Shown here piece by piece: positions 34,745 to 42,870 of a stretch of 64,000 nt of DNA. Location: NCBI RefSeq assembly GCF_024464185.1, contig NZ_JANHAU010000002.1, positions 434,001 to 498,000 of the forward strand. Direction: 5' to 3'. Origin of the DNA: Haloarchaeobius salinus (lineage in GTDB: Archaea > Halobacteriota > Halobacteria > Halobacteriales > Natrialbaceae). The notes under the pieces are model-generated. The model saw only the letters and a program-made list of their open reading frames with translations. It did no database searches and was not told where the DNA came from. The translations under genes and the position numbers were made by a program. How positions within the stretch are numbered: position 1 is the first letter of the stretch; every line of letters begins with the position of its first letter.

Positions 34745-37195
34745 CTATTCCTCCGCCTCCCGAAGCCGCTTCCGTGCCCGGTGCGCCGTAAAGGGAAGGC
34801 GGTCGGCGGTCACGCCCAGCGGTTCCAGCGCGTCGTTGATGGAGCAAGCGATGGCCGCGGGCGCGTCTATCATCCCGCCCTCGCCGACGCCCTTCGCGCC
34901 GGTCTCGGTGAACGGCGACGGGTGGCTCGTGTGCTCCATCTCGATGTCGGGCATGTTCTTCGTCGACGGCAGCAGGTAGTCGAACATCGTGATTGCCTGC
35001 GGCTGGCCGGAGCCCTGGTCGTAGCCGAACTCCTCCATGAGCGCCGCGCCGAGGCCCTGCGCGATACCGCCGTGGGCCTGCCCCTCGACGATCATCGGGT
35101 TGAGCATCGTCCCGCAGTCCCGGAGCGTGTAGAACTTCAGCACCTCGACCTCGCCCGTCTCGACGTCCACCTCGACGATGGGCGCGTCGACGGCGTAGGC
35201 CGCGGTCGGGTACACCGGATACTTGCTTGTCAGGGCGTCGTCGAACTCGGAGATGCCGGTCGCGGGATGCTCGTAGTCGTAGCTGACGCGGGTGCGTCCC
35301 TCGTCGTCGAGCTCGGCGAGCTTCGCGAGCGAGAGCGACTCGTCGGTGCCGCCCCGTTCGACGCGACCGTCGCGGTAGGAGACGGCCTCGCGTTCGACGC
35401 CCCAGTGGTCGGCCGCGAGTTCGGCGAGGTTCTCGCGCAACTGCTCGCCGACGCCGACGCTCGCGCCCGAGAGCATCACGGCCATGCGGGAGGCGGCGCT
35501 GCCGTACTCGGTCGGGGCCTCGACGCTGTCGAGGTAGTCGACCTCGATGTCGCTCGGCAGGAGTCCGAGCTCGTCGGCGAGCAGCTGGGCGACGAGCGTC
35601 TGGTGGCCCTGCCCGGAGCTGTCGGTGGCGAGCCACGCGAGCACCGTGCCGTCGGGTTTCACCTCCGCGCGGAGGTGTTCGGGGAGCTCCGCGACGTCCT
35701 CGCGGGTACGGTTCTCGATGGTCTCGTCGTCGGTGCGCTGGCGGTCGGTCCAGTCCGACCCGGAGACGCCGGGCTCGATGAGGACCGCGGTCTGGGTGCC
35801 CCGGTAGTAGCCCTCCTCGCGACGCTGTTCGACGATGTCCGGGTCGAGTAGGCCGCCCTCGCAGCGCTCGTTCTCGTCCAGTATCTCGTCCATCCGGTCC
35901 ATCGCGCCGGGGTAGTCGCCGGAGTCGTAGATGTTCCCCGAGGGGATGCGGTACGGCAGCTGGTCGGGCGTGATGAGGTTCCGGCGGCGGAACTCGGTCG
36001 GGTCGATGTCGAGCTCGCGCGCGGCGTCGTCGACCAGCATCTCCAGCGCGTACTGGTGCGGGTCGACGCCGAAGCCGCGGTAGGCGGTCTGTGCGGTCTT
36101 GTTCGTCAGCACGAGGTCGTACTCGTAGACGACGTCCTCGACGTCGTACGAGTTGGTCAGCACGGACAGGGGCTTGAGCACCTGGTTGACCGGGTAGTGC
36201 GGCCACGCGCCGAAGTCATCGACGAACCAGACGTCCAGCCCGCGCATGGTGCCGTCGTCGTCGACGGCCAGCCGCATCTCGTACCGGCGCTCCGAGCAGT
36301 GCATGTCCCCGCCCTGCAGGTTCTCGATGCGGTCCTCGACGAACTTGACGGGCTGGCCGAGCTGTTCGGCGGCCATCGCGGCGAGGTTGCAGTACCGGTG
36401 GATGGCGATCTTCGTCCCGAAGCTCCCGCCGACGTCGGCGGGGACGTTCAGCTCGACGCGGTCGGCTGGTCGGCCGAGCGTCTCGTAGACGGTGTCGTCG
36501 ACGAGGGTGTGCAGCTGGATGTTGCAGTCGATGTGGAAGCTGTCGCCGTTCTCGTCGTACTGGGCGACGACGCCCGCCGTCTCCAGGGGGACCCCGGAGA
36601 CGCGGCCCCACTCGTAGGTCCCCTCGACGACGTGGTCGGCGTCCTCGAACGCGCCGTCGGGGTCGCCGAACGCGATGCGCTCGTTGTCGGCGACGTTCGA
36701 CCCGTACTCCTCGTGGACGAGCACCTCGCCCTCGCGGGCGGTCATCCCGTCGACGACCGGGTCGAGCGTCTCGTACTCGACGTTCACGAGGTCGGCCATA
36801 TCCTCGGCGAGGTAGCGGTCCTCGGCGACGACGACGGCGATGGGTTCCCCGACGAAGCGGGCCTTCCCGTCCGCGAGCGACCACTCCTCGAACCCTTCCA
36901 GCCCGCAGGGCTGTGGATTGTACGACTCCTTGAGGTCCTCGACGGTCATGACGAGCTCGCAGTCCGGGTGCTCCTCGGCGGCGCTCGTGTCCACGTCGAC
37001 GATGTCCGCGTGGGCGTGGACGCTCCGGACGATGGCCATCTCGAGGCAGTTCGGCGGCGTCACGTCGTGGATGTACTCGGCCTCGCCGGTGAGGATGCGC
37101 CGGTCCTCGAACCGGCGGACGCTCTGGCCGGTGAACGACCGGTCCTCCAGCTCGCCGGTCGTCTCGTGGCCGGCCTGCGGTTCGGACTCCGACAT
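34745..37195 (-). CDS. Molybdenum subunit of a xanthine-dehydrogenase-family hydroxylase
   Basis: An 816-residue catalytic subunit binding molybdopterin cofactor. Order: N-terminal a/b hammerhead domain (RRFEDRRILTGEAEYIHDV), then Mo-binding domains with VPADVGGSFGTKIA near 251, the active-site loop TAYRGFGVDPHQY near 370-379, and GAKGVGEGGMIDAP with the likely catalytic Glu772. The loop reads RGFG as in xanthine dehydrogenases; the Cys-containing CSFR loop of CO dehydrogenase is absent, so this is not a CO oxidiser. It should hydroxylate an electron-poor carbon, such as in an N-heterocycle, with water. It begins directly after the [2Fe-2S] subunit stop. Confidence 0.94.
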   Translation of the reverse strand: MSESEPQAGHETTGELEDRSFTGQSVRRFEDRRILTGEAEYIHDVTPPNCLEMAIVRSVHAHADIVDVDTSAAEEHPDCELVMTVEDLKESYNPQPCGLEGFEEWSLADGKARFVGEPIAVVVAEDRYLAEDMADLVNVEYETLDPVVDGMTAREGEVLVHEEYGSNVADNERIAFGDPDGAFEDADHVVEGTYEWGRVSGVPLETAGVVAQYDENGDSFHIDCNIQLHTLVDDTVYETLGRPADRVELNVPADVGGSFGTKIAIHRYCNLAAMAAEQLGQPVKFVEDRIENLQGGDMHCSERRYEMRLAVDDDGTMRGLDVWFVDDFGAWPHYPVNQVLKPLSVLTNSYDVEDVVYEYDLVLTNKTAQTAYRGFGVDPHQYALEMLVDDAARELDIDPTEFRRRNLITPDQLPYRIPSGNIYDSGDYPGAMDRMDEILDENERCEGGLLDPDIVEQRREEGYYRGTQTAVLIEPGVSGSDWTDRQRTDDETIENRTREDVAELPEHLRAEVKPDGTVLAWLATDSSGQGHQTLVAQLLADELGLLPSDIEVDYLDSVEAPTEYGSAASRMAVMLSGASVGVGEQLRENLAELAADHWGVEREAVSYRDGRVERGGTDESLSLAKLAELDDEGRTRVSYDYEHPATGISEFDDALTSKYPVYPTAAYAVDAPIVEVDVETGEVEVLKFYTLRDCGTMLNPMIVEGQAHGGIAQGLGAALMEEFGYDQGSGQPQAITMFDYLLPSTKNMPDIEMEHTSHPSPFTETGAKGVGEGGMIDAPAAIACSINDALEPLGVTADRLPFTAHRARKRLREAEE

Positions 37196-37753
37196 CTACC
37201 GCTCGCCCCCGTCGGTCGCGGTGTCGTCCGCCCCGCCGTCGGTCTCGACGGCGTCCAGCTTGTCGGCGGCGCGGTCGACGGCGCGGTAGATGTTCTGGTA
37301 GCCGGTGCAGCGACAGATGTTGTCCGCGAGCCCCTCCTTCACCTCGTCGCGGTCGGGGTCGGGGTTCTCCTCGAGCAGGGATTTGGTGGCCATGACGAAC
37401 CCGCTGGTGCAGAAGCCACACTGGAGCGCGTGCTCCTCGTGGAACGCCTCCTGGACGGGGTGGAGCTGGCCGTCATCGGCCAGTCCCTCGACCGTCTCGA
37501 CCGCGAGGCCCTCGGCCTGGACCGCGTACAGCAGACAGCTCTTGACCGTGTCGCCGTCGAGCGAGACGGTGCAGGCACCGCAGACACCGTGCTCGCAGCC
37601 GACGCGGACCCCCTGGAGGTCGCACTCGTTCCGGAGGAAGTCGGAGAGCTTCAGCCGTGGCTCGACCTCCCTGGTCACTTCTTCACCATTGACGGTGACC
37701 GAGATCTCGCGCGTCGGGCGGTCCCCAGAATGGGGCATGTCCTCGATGCTCAT
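37196..37753 (-). CDS. [2Fe-2S] subunit of the molybdenum hydroxylase (CoxS-type)
   Basis: A 185-residue iron-sulfur subunit that passes electrons from molybdenum to FAD. The plant-type cluster ligands are in GCEHGVCGACTVSLDG and the following KSC; the second cluster uses CGFCTSGF and NICRCTGY. The C-terminal tail (after about 155) is acidic. ATG 37753 (MSIEDMPHSG) is preferred over an upstream GTG. Its stop touches the start of the molybdenum subunit gene, so the pair is one operon. It shares a 133-base promoter region with the divergent amidohydrolase. Confidence 0.94.
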   Translation of the reverse strand: MSIEDMPHSGDRPTREISVTVNGEEVTREVEPRLKLSDFLRNECDLQGVRVGCEHGVCGACTVSLDGDTVKSCLLYAVQAEGLAVETVEGLADDGQLHPVQEAFHEEHALQCGFCTSGFVMATKSLLEENPDPDRDEVKEGLADNICRCTGYQNIYRAVDRAADKLDAVETDGGADDTATDGGER

Positions 37754-37785
37754 GGTAGATACCACCGTACTTTCGGCGATTCGAC

Positions 37786-37860
37786 CTTAAGCGTTGCCGT
37801 GAGTCGCGGGGGACAATCACTCGACCAGCCCCGGGGGGACCGTGATTGGGATAGCTCTAA
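37786..37860. promoter_or_regulatory. Divergent promoter with inverted repeat between coxS-type and amidohydrolase genes
   Basis: Minus-strand CTTAAG (37786-37791) lies about 35 bases before the [2Fe-2S] start; plus-strand CTCTAA (37855-37860) lies about 30 bases before the amidohydrolase start. Between them CAATCAC (37814-37820) and GTGATTG (37842-37848) form a perfect 7-bp inverted repeat with a 21-base spacer, placed to control both directions. Confidence 0.42.
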
Positions 37861-37886
37861 GTCCCCCGCCTCTGTCTTTTGGTACC

Positions 37887-39311
37887 ATGCCACGAGCAGA
37901 GCTCTGCATCCACAACGCTCGCGTCGTCACCCCCTCGGGTACCATCCACGGTGGCGTCGCGTCGACCGACGGCACCATCACGGCGGTCGGCGGCGACGCG
38001 TCGCTGCCCGATGCTGACCGGACCATCGACGCCGAGGGGAACTACCTCATCCCCGGCTTCATCGACCCGCACGTCCACTGGGGGCTGTCCCGCTACGAGT
38101 TCGAGTACCACGACGGGCTCGAGCACGACTTCGAGACCGAGACGCGGGGCGCGGTCCACGGCGGCGTCACGACCGTCGTGAACTTCCTGCTCCAGCCCGA
38201 GCCCTACCTGCCCGACATGGAGTTCTTCCGGGAGGCCGGCGCGGAGAACTCCTACATCGACTTCGCGTACCACGCCATCATCCACAAGGACCACCATTTC
38301 GATGAGATAGACGGGCTCGCCGAGGAGGGCGTCCGGTCGTTCAAGATATTCTTCAACTGGTACAAGCACGCCTCGCCCGAGCTGGGCATCGAACACTCCG
38401 ACGCGGGCCGGGTGTACAACCTGCTGTCGCAGGTGGCCGACATCCCGGGGGGCGTCGTGATGTTCCACGCCGAGAACGAGGACATCGCCTACGAGCGCCG
38501 CCAGGAGCTGCAGGACGAGGGGCGCAACGACCTCCCCTCGTGGTCGGAGTCGGCACCGAACATCTGCGAGTTCATGCAGATCGAGCAGATCGGCCACATG
38601 ACCGAGCTGACCGACTCCCGGGCGTACATCGTCCACATGTCCACGGGCGAGGGCGTCGACATCTGCAAGCGCTTCCAGGAGCGGGGCGTGAACCTCCACG
38701 CGGAGACGCTGCCGGCCTTCCTCACCCACACGAAAGACGAGGAGGAGCTGGGCGTGTGGGGGAAGATCTCGCCGCCGCTCCGTGGCGAGTGGAGCAAGGA
38801 CCGCCTCTGGCAGGGGCTCCGGGAGGGCACCGTCGAGTACATGGGGACCGACCACTGCCCGCACAAGATCGAGTTCAAGGAGAAGGACACGGGCAAGCAC
38901 GGCGACATCTGGGACGCCATCCCGGGCGACAACAACGGCATCGAGTACTTCCTGCCGGTGATGATGAGCGAGGGCGTGAACCGGAACCGCATCAGCATGG
39001 AGCGGCTCGTCGAGGTCTGCGCCGAGAACAACGCCAAGCGCTGGGGCCTCTACCCCCGGAAGGGCGCGCTCGTCGAGGGCAGCGACGCCGACATGGTCGT
39101 CGTCGACATGGGGAAGTCGAAGGTCGTCGACGACGACTTCTACCACACGATGGAGCCCCGGTACTCGACGATGCACGGGATGGAGCTGACGGGCCTGCCG
39201 ACCCACACCGTCGTCGGGGGCGAGGTCGTCGTCGAGGACGACGAGCTGCAGGTCGAGCCCGGCGGCCGGAACTACCTCCACCGCGGCGACAGCGGCGTCG
39301 AACTGGAGTAG
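37887..39311 (+). CDS. Dihydropyrimidinase-like amidohydrolase
   Basis: A 474-residue cyclic amidohydrolase of the dihydropyrimidinase/hydantoinase/allantoinase group. Metal ligands are visible: DPHVHWG (His62, His64), the lysine that is carboxylated in this family in SFKIFF (about Lys153), FHAENED, VHMST and the final GTDHCPH. Family members open cyclic ureides or imides. Since it is divergent from the molybdenum hydroxylase genes and followed by a cofactor cytidylyltransferase, it most likely opens the ring made by that enzyme. The precise ring (dihydropyrimidine, hydantoin, allantoin or other) is not decided by the sequence. Confidence 0.93.
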   Translation: MPRAELCIHNARVVTPSGTIHGGVASTDGTITAVGGDASLPDADRTIDAEGNYLIPGFIDPHVHWGLSRYEFEYHDGLEHDFETETRGAVHGGVTTVVNFLLQPEPYLPDMEFFREAGAENSYIDFAYHAIIHKDHHFDEIDGLAEEGVRSFKIFFNWYKHASPELGIEHSDAGRVYNLLSQVADIPGGVVMFHAENEDIAYERRQELQDEGRNDLPSWSESAPNICEFMQIEQIGHMTELTDSRAYIVHMSTGEGVDICKRFQERGVNLHAETLPAFLTHTKDEEELGVWGKISPPLRGEWSKDRLWQGLREGTVEYMGTDHCPHKIEFKEKDTGKHGDIWDAIPGDNNGIEYFLPVMMSEGVNRNRISMERLVEVCAENNAKRWGLYPRKGALVEGSDADMVVVDMGKSKVVDDDFYHTMEPRYSTMHGMELTGLPTHTVVGGEVVVEDDELQVEPGGRNYLHRGDSGVELE

Positions 39312-39314
39312 GGC

Positions 39315-39959
39315 GTGGTGAGCGAGAGCGACGACGCCGACGGCGAGGTCGCGTCCGACACCGTCGTCGGCGTCCTCCTCGCTGCCGGCACCGCCTCGCG
39401 CTTCGGCGACGACCAGAAGCTGCTGGCGGAGCTCGACGGCGAGCCGCTGGTCCGCCACGCCGCCCGGACGCTGCTCGACGCGAACCTCGACGGCGTCGTC
39501 GCGGTGCTCGGCCACGAACGCGAGCGCGTCGCGGCGGCGCTCCCGGACGGTATCGAGACGGTCCACAACCCCGACTACGCCGGCGGGCAGGCGACGACGG
39601 TCGCCCGTGGAGCCCGCGCCGCGGCGGAACGCGGTGCTGATGCGGCCGTCTTCGCGCTCGGGGACATGCCCTGTGTCGACCCGTCAACGGTCGACGCGCT
39701 GGTCGCAACGTACCGCAGCCGGAGCCGCGGTACGGACGCCGACATCGTCGTCCCGACGTACGGAGGCCGACGCGGAAATCCGGTACTGTTCGGCGCTACC
39801 CACTTCGACGCGCTCCAGGACGTGTCGGGCGATACCGGCGGTCGCGCGCTGTTCGACGAGTTCCCCGTCGAGCGCGTGGTCGTCGACGACCCCGGCATCC
39901 ACCGCGACGTGGACACCGACGACGACCTGCGCGAGCTGGCGGACCGCTGCGGGGAGTAG
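39315..39959 (+). CDS. Molybdenum cofactor cytidylyltransferase (MocA-like)
   Basis: A 214-residue nucleotidyltransferase of the MobA/MocA family. It has the pyrophosphorylase signature VGVLLAAGTASRFGDDQKLL near residue 18 and FALGDMPCVDP near 115, with YGGRRGNPVLF after it, as in MocA, which makes molybdopterin cytosine dinucleotide for xanthine-dehydrogenase-family enzymes. It begins with GTG three bases after the amidohydrolase stop (39315 or 39318). Together with XdhC at 41075 it forms the cofactor supply for the hydroxylase of this island. Confidence 0.88.
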   Translation: MVSESDDADGEVASDTVVGVLLAAGTASRFGDDQKLLAELDGEPLVRHAARTLLDANLDGVVAVLGHERERVAAALPDGIETVHNPDYAGGQATTVARGARAAAERGADAAVFALGDMPCVDPSTVDALVATYRSRSRGTDADIVVPTYGGRRGNPVLFGATHFDALQDVSGDTGGRALFDEFPVERVVVDDPGIHRDVDTDDDLRELADRCGE

Positions 39960-39964
39960 TCCCG

Positions 39965-41005
39965 CTACGGCAGGACGACCGCCCGATACCGCACGTCCCC
40001 GCTGTCCATCGCCCGGTAGGCGGCCTCGGCGTCGGCGAGGTCGAACGTCTCGACGGTCGTCTCGATGTCCCGGCGCGCGCCGAAGGCGACGGTGTCCTCG
40101 GCGTCGCTCGGGGTACCCGACGCCCAGCCGGAGAAACTGCCCCGCGTCGCGGTGAGGCTCCCGACCTCGACCGGGACGGGCTCCTCGGGGATGCCGACCG
40201 CGACGACCTCGCCGTTCGGACCCAGCCCGTCGATGGCGGCGGCGATAGCGTCGCTGGCGGGCGCGGTGGCGAGCACGAGGTCCACCCCACCGAGGTCGGT
40301 GAGGGCTTCGGCGGGGTCCTGTGCCTCGCTGTCGACGAAGTGCGCCGCACCGTAGTCGAGGGCAGCCTCGCGTTTCTCGGTGCCTCGCGAGACCGCGACC
40401 GTCTCGAAGCCCGCCTCGTGTGCGTACTGGAGCGCGAGGTGGCCGAGCCCGCCGATACCGACGACGGCGACGAGGTCGCCCGGGCGTACGTCGGCGTTCC
40501 GGAGCGCGTTGAACGAGGTCAACCCGGCACAGAGCAGCGGCGCGGTCGTCGCGGCGTCGGACCCCTCGGGGATGGCGGCGAGGGCCTCTGCGCGCGCCGT
40601 CGCGTACTCGGCGTAGCCGCCGTCGCGGTCCATTCCCGTCACCGGCTTCTCCTCGCAGAGGACGAACTCGCCGTCGCGGCAGGGCTCGCAGGTGAAGCAG
40701 TGCCCGCCGTGCCAGCCGACGCCGACGCGGTCGCCCACTGCCCATTCGGTGACGCGGTCGCCGACGGCGTCGATGTAGCCGACGAACTCGTGGCCCGGGA
40801 TTCTGGGGTAGTCCACGTGCTCGGCTCCGCCCTCGCAGACGTGGCCGTCGCCGCGGCAGACCCCGCAGGCCGCGACCGCGATGCGGACCTCGTCGTCGGC
40901 CGGCTCGGGGATGGGGCGCTCGACGAGTTCGAACCCGCCGGCCTCGGTCACCTGCATCGCGCGCATCGTCTCGTCGGTGTCGGCTGTGGAACCATCGTTC
41001 GACAT
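39965..41005 (-). CDS. Zinc-dependent alcohol dehydrogenase
   Basis: A 346-residue zinc medium-chain dehydrogenase. Motifs: ACGVCRGDGHVCEGG and IPGHEFVGYIDAVG (catalytic zinc), CFTCEPCRDGEFVLCEE (structural zinc), and VVGIGGLGHLALQYA (Rossmann). The PHALLCAGLTS-like segment APLLCAGLTSFNAL fits the alcohol dehydrogenase group acting on small alcohols and aldehydes. ATG 41005 is preferred to a GTG three codons upstream. It converges with the MocA-like gene six bases away and is followed upstream by xdhC on the same strand, so it may take part in the island's pathway. Confidence 0.92.
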   Translation of the reverse strand: MSNDGSTADTDETMRAMQVTEAGGFELVERPIPEPADDEVRIAVAACGVCRGDGHVCEGGAEHVDYPRIPGHEFVGYIDAVGDRVTEWAVGDRVGVGWHGGHCFTCEPCRDGEFVLCEEKPVTGMDRDGGYAEYATARAEALAAIPEGSDAATTAPLLCAGLTSFNALRNADVRPGDLVAVVGIGGLGHLALQYAHEAGFETVAVSRGTEKREAALDYGAAHFVDSEAQDPAEALTDLGGVDLVLATAPASDAIAAAIDGLGPNGEVVAVGIPEEPVPVEVGSLTATRGSFSGWASGTPSDAEDTVAFGARRDIETTVETFDLADAEAAYRAMDSGDVRYRAVVLP

Positions 41006-41074
41006 GGGCGGCACGTTACAGCCCCAGCAACGTCAGTGATTCCGGACGCGAATTCACGTAGAAACGCCGACACC

Positions 41075-42220
41075 TCAGTCGTCGACGATGATCTCCCGCT
41101 CGCCGTGGATCGCTCCCTCGCGGTCCCGGAGTCGACCGCCCTCGCGGCCGTTGAGCACCGCGAGCGCCTCGCTGACGATGCTCAGTGCGATCTGGACCGG
41201 TTCGCCGCCGCCGACGTCGAGGCCGACGGGTGTGGCGACGCGGGCCAGCTGTTCGTCGGTGAACTCGACGCCGTCGGTGGCGAGCTCCTCGCGGATCTGC
41301 TCGAACCGTTCCCGGGGGCCCATCAGCCCGACGTAGGGCGCGTCGGTCTCCAGCACCGAGGCGAGCGCGAGCTCGTCGTCGAGCTTGTTGTGGCTCATCA
41401 GCACCACGGCGGTGCGGTCGTCGGCGTGCTCGCCAAGGTTCGCGGGCCGGAGCGACAGCACCTCGTCGGCTGCCGGGAACCGCTCGGGGTCGGCGTGGCC
41501 GCCGCGGGCGGTCGCGACGGTCACCGCGAAGCCGACGTGGCGCGCGAGGCTCGAGACCGGGCCGGTGTCGGGCTGGCCGCCGAAGACGAGCATCTCCGGT
41601 GCCGGCTCGACGCCGTCGACGAACACCGTCACGTCGTCCGCGTCGGTCGTGACGGTCCGGGCGATCCAGGTGCCCGTCTCGGCGCAGTCGACCGCCTCAT
41701 CGCGGATCGCCTCGACGACCGCGTCGGGCAGCCCCGCCCGGTCCGACGGCGTGGTGACCGACCCATCCGTCTCGACGACGGCGCGCGCGCCGAGCGGTGC
41801 GTCGCCCTCGACGGCGGTGACGGTGGCGACGCTCTCGCCGGCCTCGAGCGCGTCGAGCACCGGGTCCCACGAGTCGTCGACGGGTTCGACCAGCACGTCG
41901 ATGACGCCGTTGCAGCCCAGCCCCAGCCCCCATTCGTCGTCGTCCATCAGGTCGAACGTCTCGCTGACCGGCTCGCCCGACTCGAACACCCGGCCCGCGA
42001 GGTCGACGACCGGCCCCTCCAGACAGCCCGCCGTGATGCCGCCGAGGTGGTCACCCTCGGGTGTCAGTACCATCTTCGCCCCCGGCCGGCGGTACGCCGA
42101 CCCCTCGACGCCGACCACCGTCGCCACCGCGCCCTGTTCGCCGGACTCGCGGAGCGCGGACAGCCGCCGCTGGACGTCGAGTGCGGTCGCACTCCAGGGG
42201 TCCGCCGTGGATTCGTGCAT
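41075..42220 (-). CDS. XdhC/CoxF-family molybdenum enzyme maturation protein
   Basis: A 381-residue XdhC family protein, which binds molybdenum cofactor and helps to sulfurate it and insert it into xanthine-dehydrogenase-type enzymes. The N-terminal XdhC/CoxI domain shows GSAYRRPGAKMVLTPEGDHLGGITAGCLEG, with GLGCNGVIDVLVEP after it. The C-terminal Rossmann domain begins at EMLVFGGQPDTGPVSSLARHVGF, and ends with PVGLDVGGGEPVQIALSIVSE. It is the right-hand end of the molybdenum island and runs 69 bases upstream of the alcohol dehydrogenase. Confidence 0.94.
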   Translation of the reverse strand: MHESTADPWSATALDVQRRLSALRESGEQGAVATVVGVEGSAYRRPGAKMVLTPEGDHLGGITAGCLEGPVVDLAGRVFESGEPVSETFDLMDDDEWGLGLGCNGVIDVLVEPVDDSWDPVLDALEAGESVATVTAVEGDAPLGARAVVETDGSVTTPSDRAGLPDAVVEAIRDEAVDCAETGTWIARTVTTDADDVTVFVDGVEPAPEMLVFGGQPDTGPVSSLARHVGFAVTVATARGGHADPERFPAADEVLSLRPANLGEHADDRTAVVLMSHNKLDDELALASVLETDAPYVGLMGPRERFEQIREELATDGVEFTDEQLARVATPVGLDVGGGEPVQIALSIVSEALAVLNGREGGRLRDREGAIHGEREIIVDD

Positions 42221-42294
42221 GGTATCATCTAGCGGTCGAGGTGGTTTAGCCGTTGTCCCACGGAACCGCTGTCACATGGCAGGACAACCCGACG

Positions 42295-42302
42295 TTTCAA
42301 AT
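42295..42302 (+). promoter_or_regulatory. TATA-like element of the zinc HNH-like gene
   Basis: TTTCAAAT is centred 28 bases before ATG 42327, fixing that start over the in-frame ATG at 42276. Confidence 0.45.
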
Positions 42303-42326
42303 CCCACACCGCCCAACCCACTCCCG

Positions 42327-42869
42327 ATGGAGAAGACGCCGACCGGGACCTCCGTGGGGGTGGACGACCCGTACGAGCACGCCACGCTCTGTGACCACCT
42401 CACGGGCGAGGGAACCTGTCGGTACGCCTTCGAGCACCCGCAGCACGACCCCGAGTTCGCCCGGGAGCGCCGCACGGACGAGTTCGCGTGTCCGGTCGTC
42501 AGCGACGACGCGAGCGCGGACTGGGACTGGGGCGACTGCCCGCACTTCCGGGCGACGGCGACGAACCGGGAGTGCGCCCGCTGCGGACTGGAGGCGAAGC
42601 CGATGCAGCTCGACCCGGACGAGCGGCCGCTGCTGGAGGAGCACCACCTCTCCTACGCCGACGCGGGGCGGGAGGTGAGCCACGAGATCACGGTGTACCT
42701 CTGCCGGTGGTGCCACGCGAAGGTGCACAACTCGTGGGCGAGAGTGACCGACGACGTGAACCCGGACCCGGAGGCCATCGCGGCACTGGAGGAGCGCCGG
42801 AGCAGGGAGCAGCGCGAGCTGTCGTTCGACACGGCGCGGGAGCGGCGGTCGGGGGACGACGGGCACTGA
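42327..42869 (+). CDS. Zinc-binding HNH-like protein, function unknown
   Basis: A 180-residue protein rich in Cys and His: CDHLTGEGTC near residue 23, then CPHF, CARCG, and LLEEHHLSYAD followed by ITVYLCRWCHAKVHN. The last block (HH...C-x2-C-H-x3-H) resembles the zinc-stabilised HNH nuclease fold, with CARCG as the other knuckle; a full catalytic set is not certain. Acid-rich C-terminus. It is probably co-transcribed with the next gene (one base apart) but shows no obvious shared role. Uncharacterised haloarchaeal family as far as I can tell. Confidence 0.75.
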   Translation: MEKTPTGTSVGVDDPYEHATLCDHLTGEGTCRYAFEHPQHDPEFARERRTDEFACPVVSDDASADWDWGDCPHFRATATNRECARCGLEAKPMQLDPDERPLLEEHHLSYADAGREVSHEITVYLCRWCHAKVHNSWARVTDDVNPDPEAIAALEERRSREQRELSFDTARERRSGDDGH

Positions 42870-42870
42870 G

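Noticed and set aside
29693-37753. Aerobic CO dehydrogenase (coxMSL)
   Set aside because: The Mo subunit lacks the Cys-containing active-site loop of form I enzymes and CoxD/CoxE are absent; a xanthine-dehydrogenase-type hydroxylase fits better.
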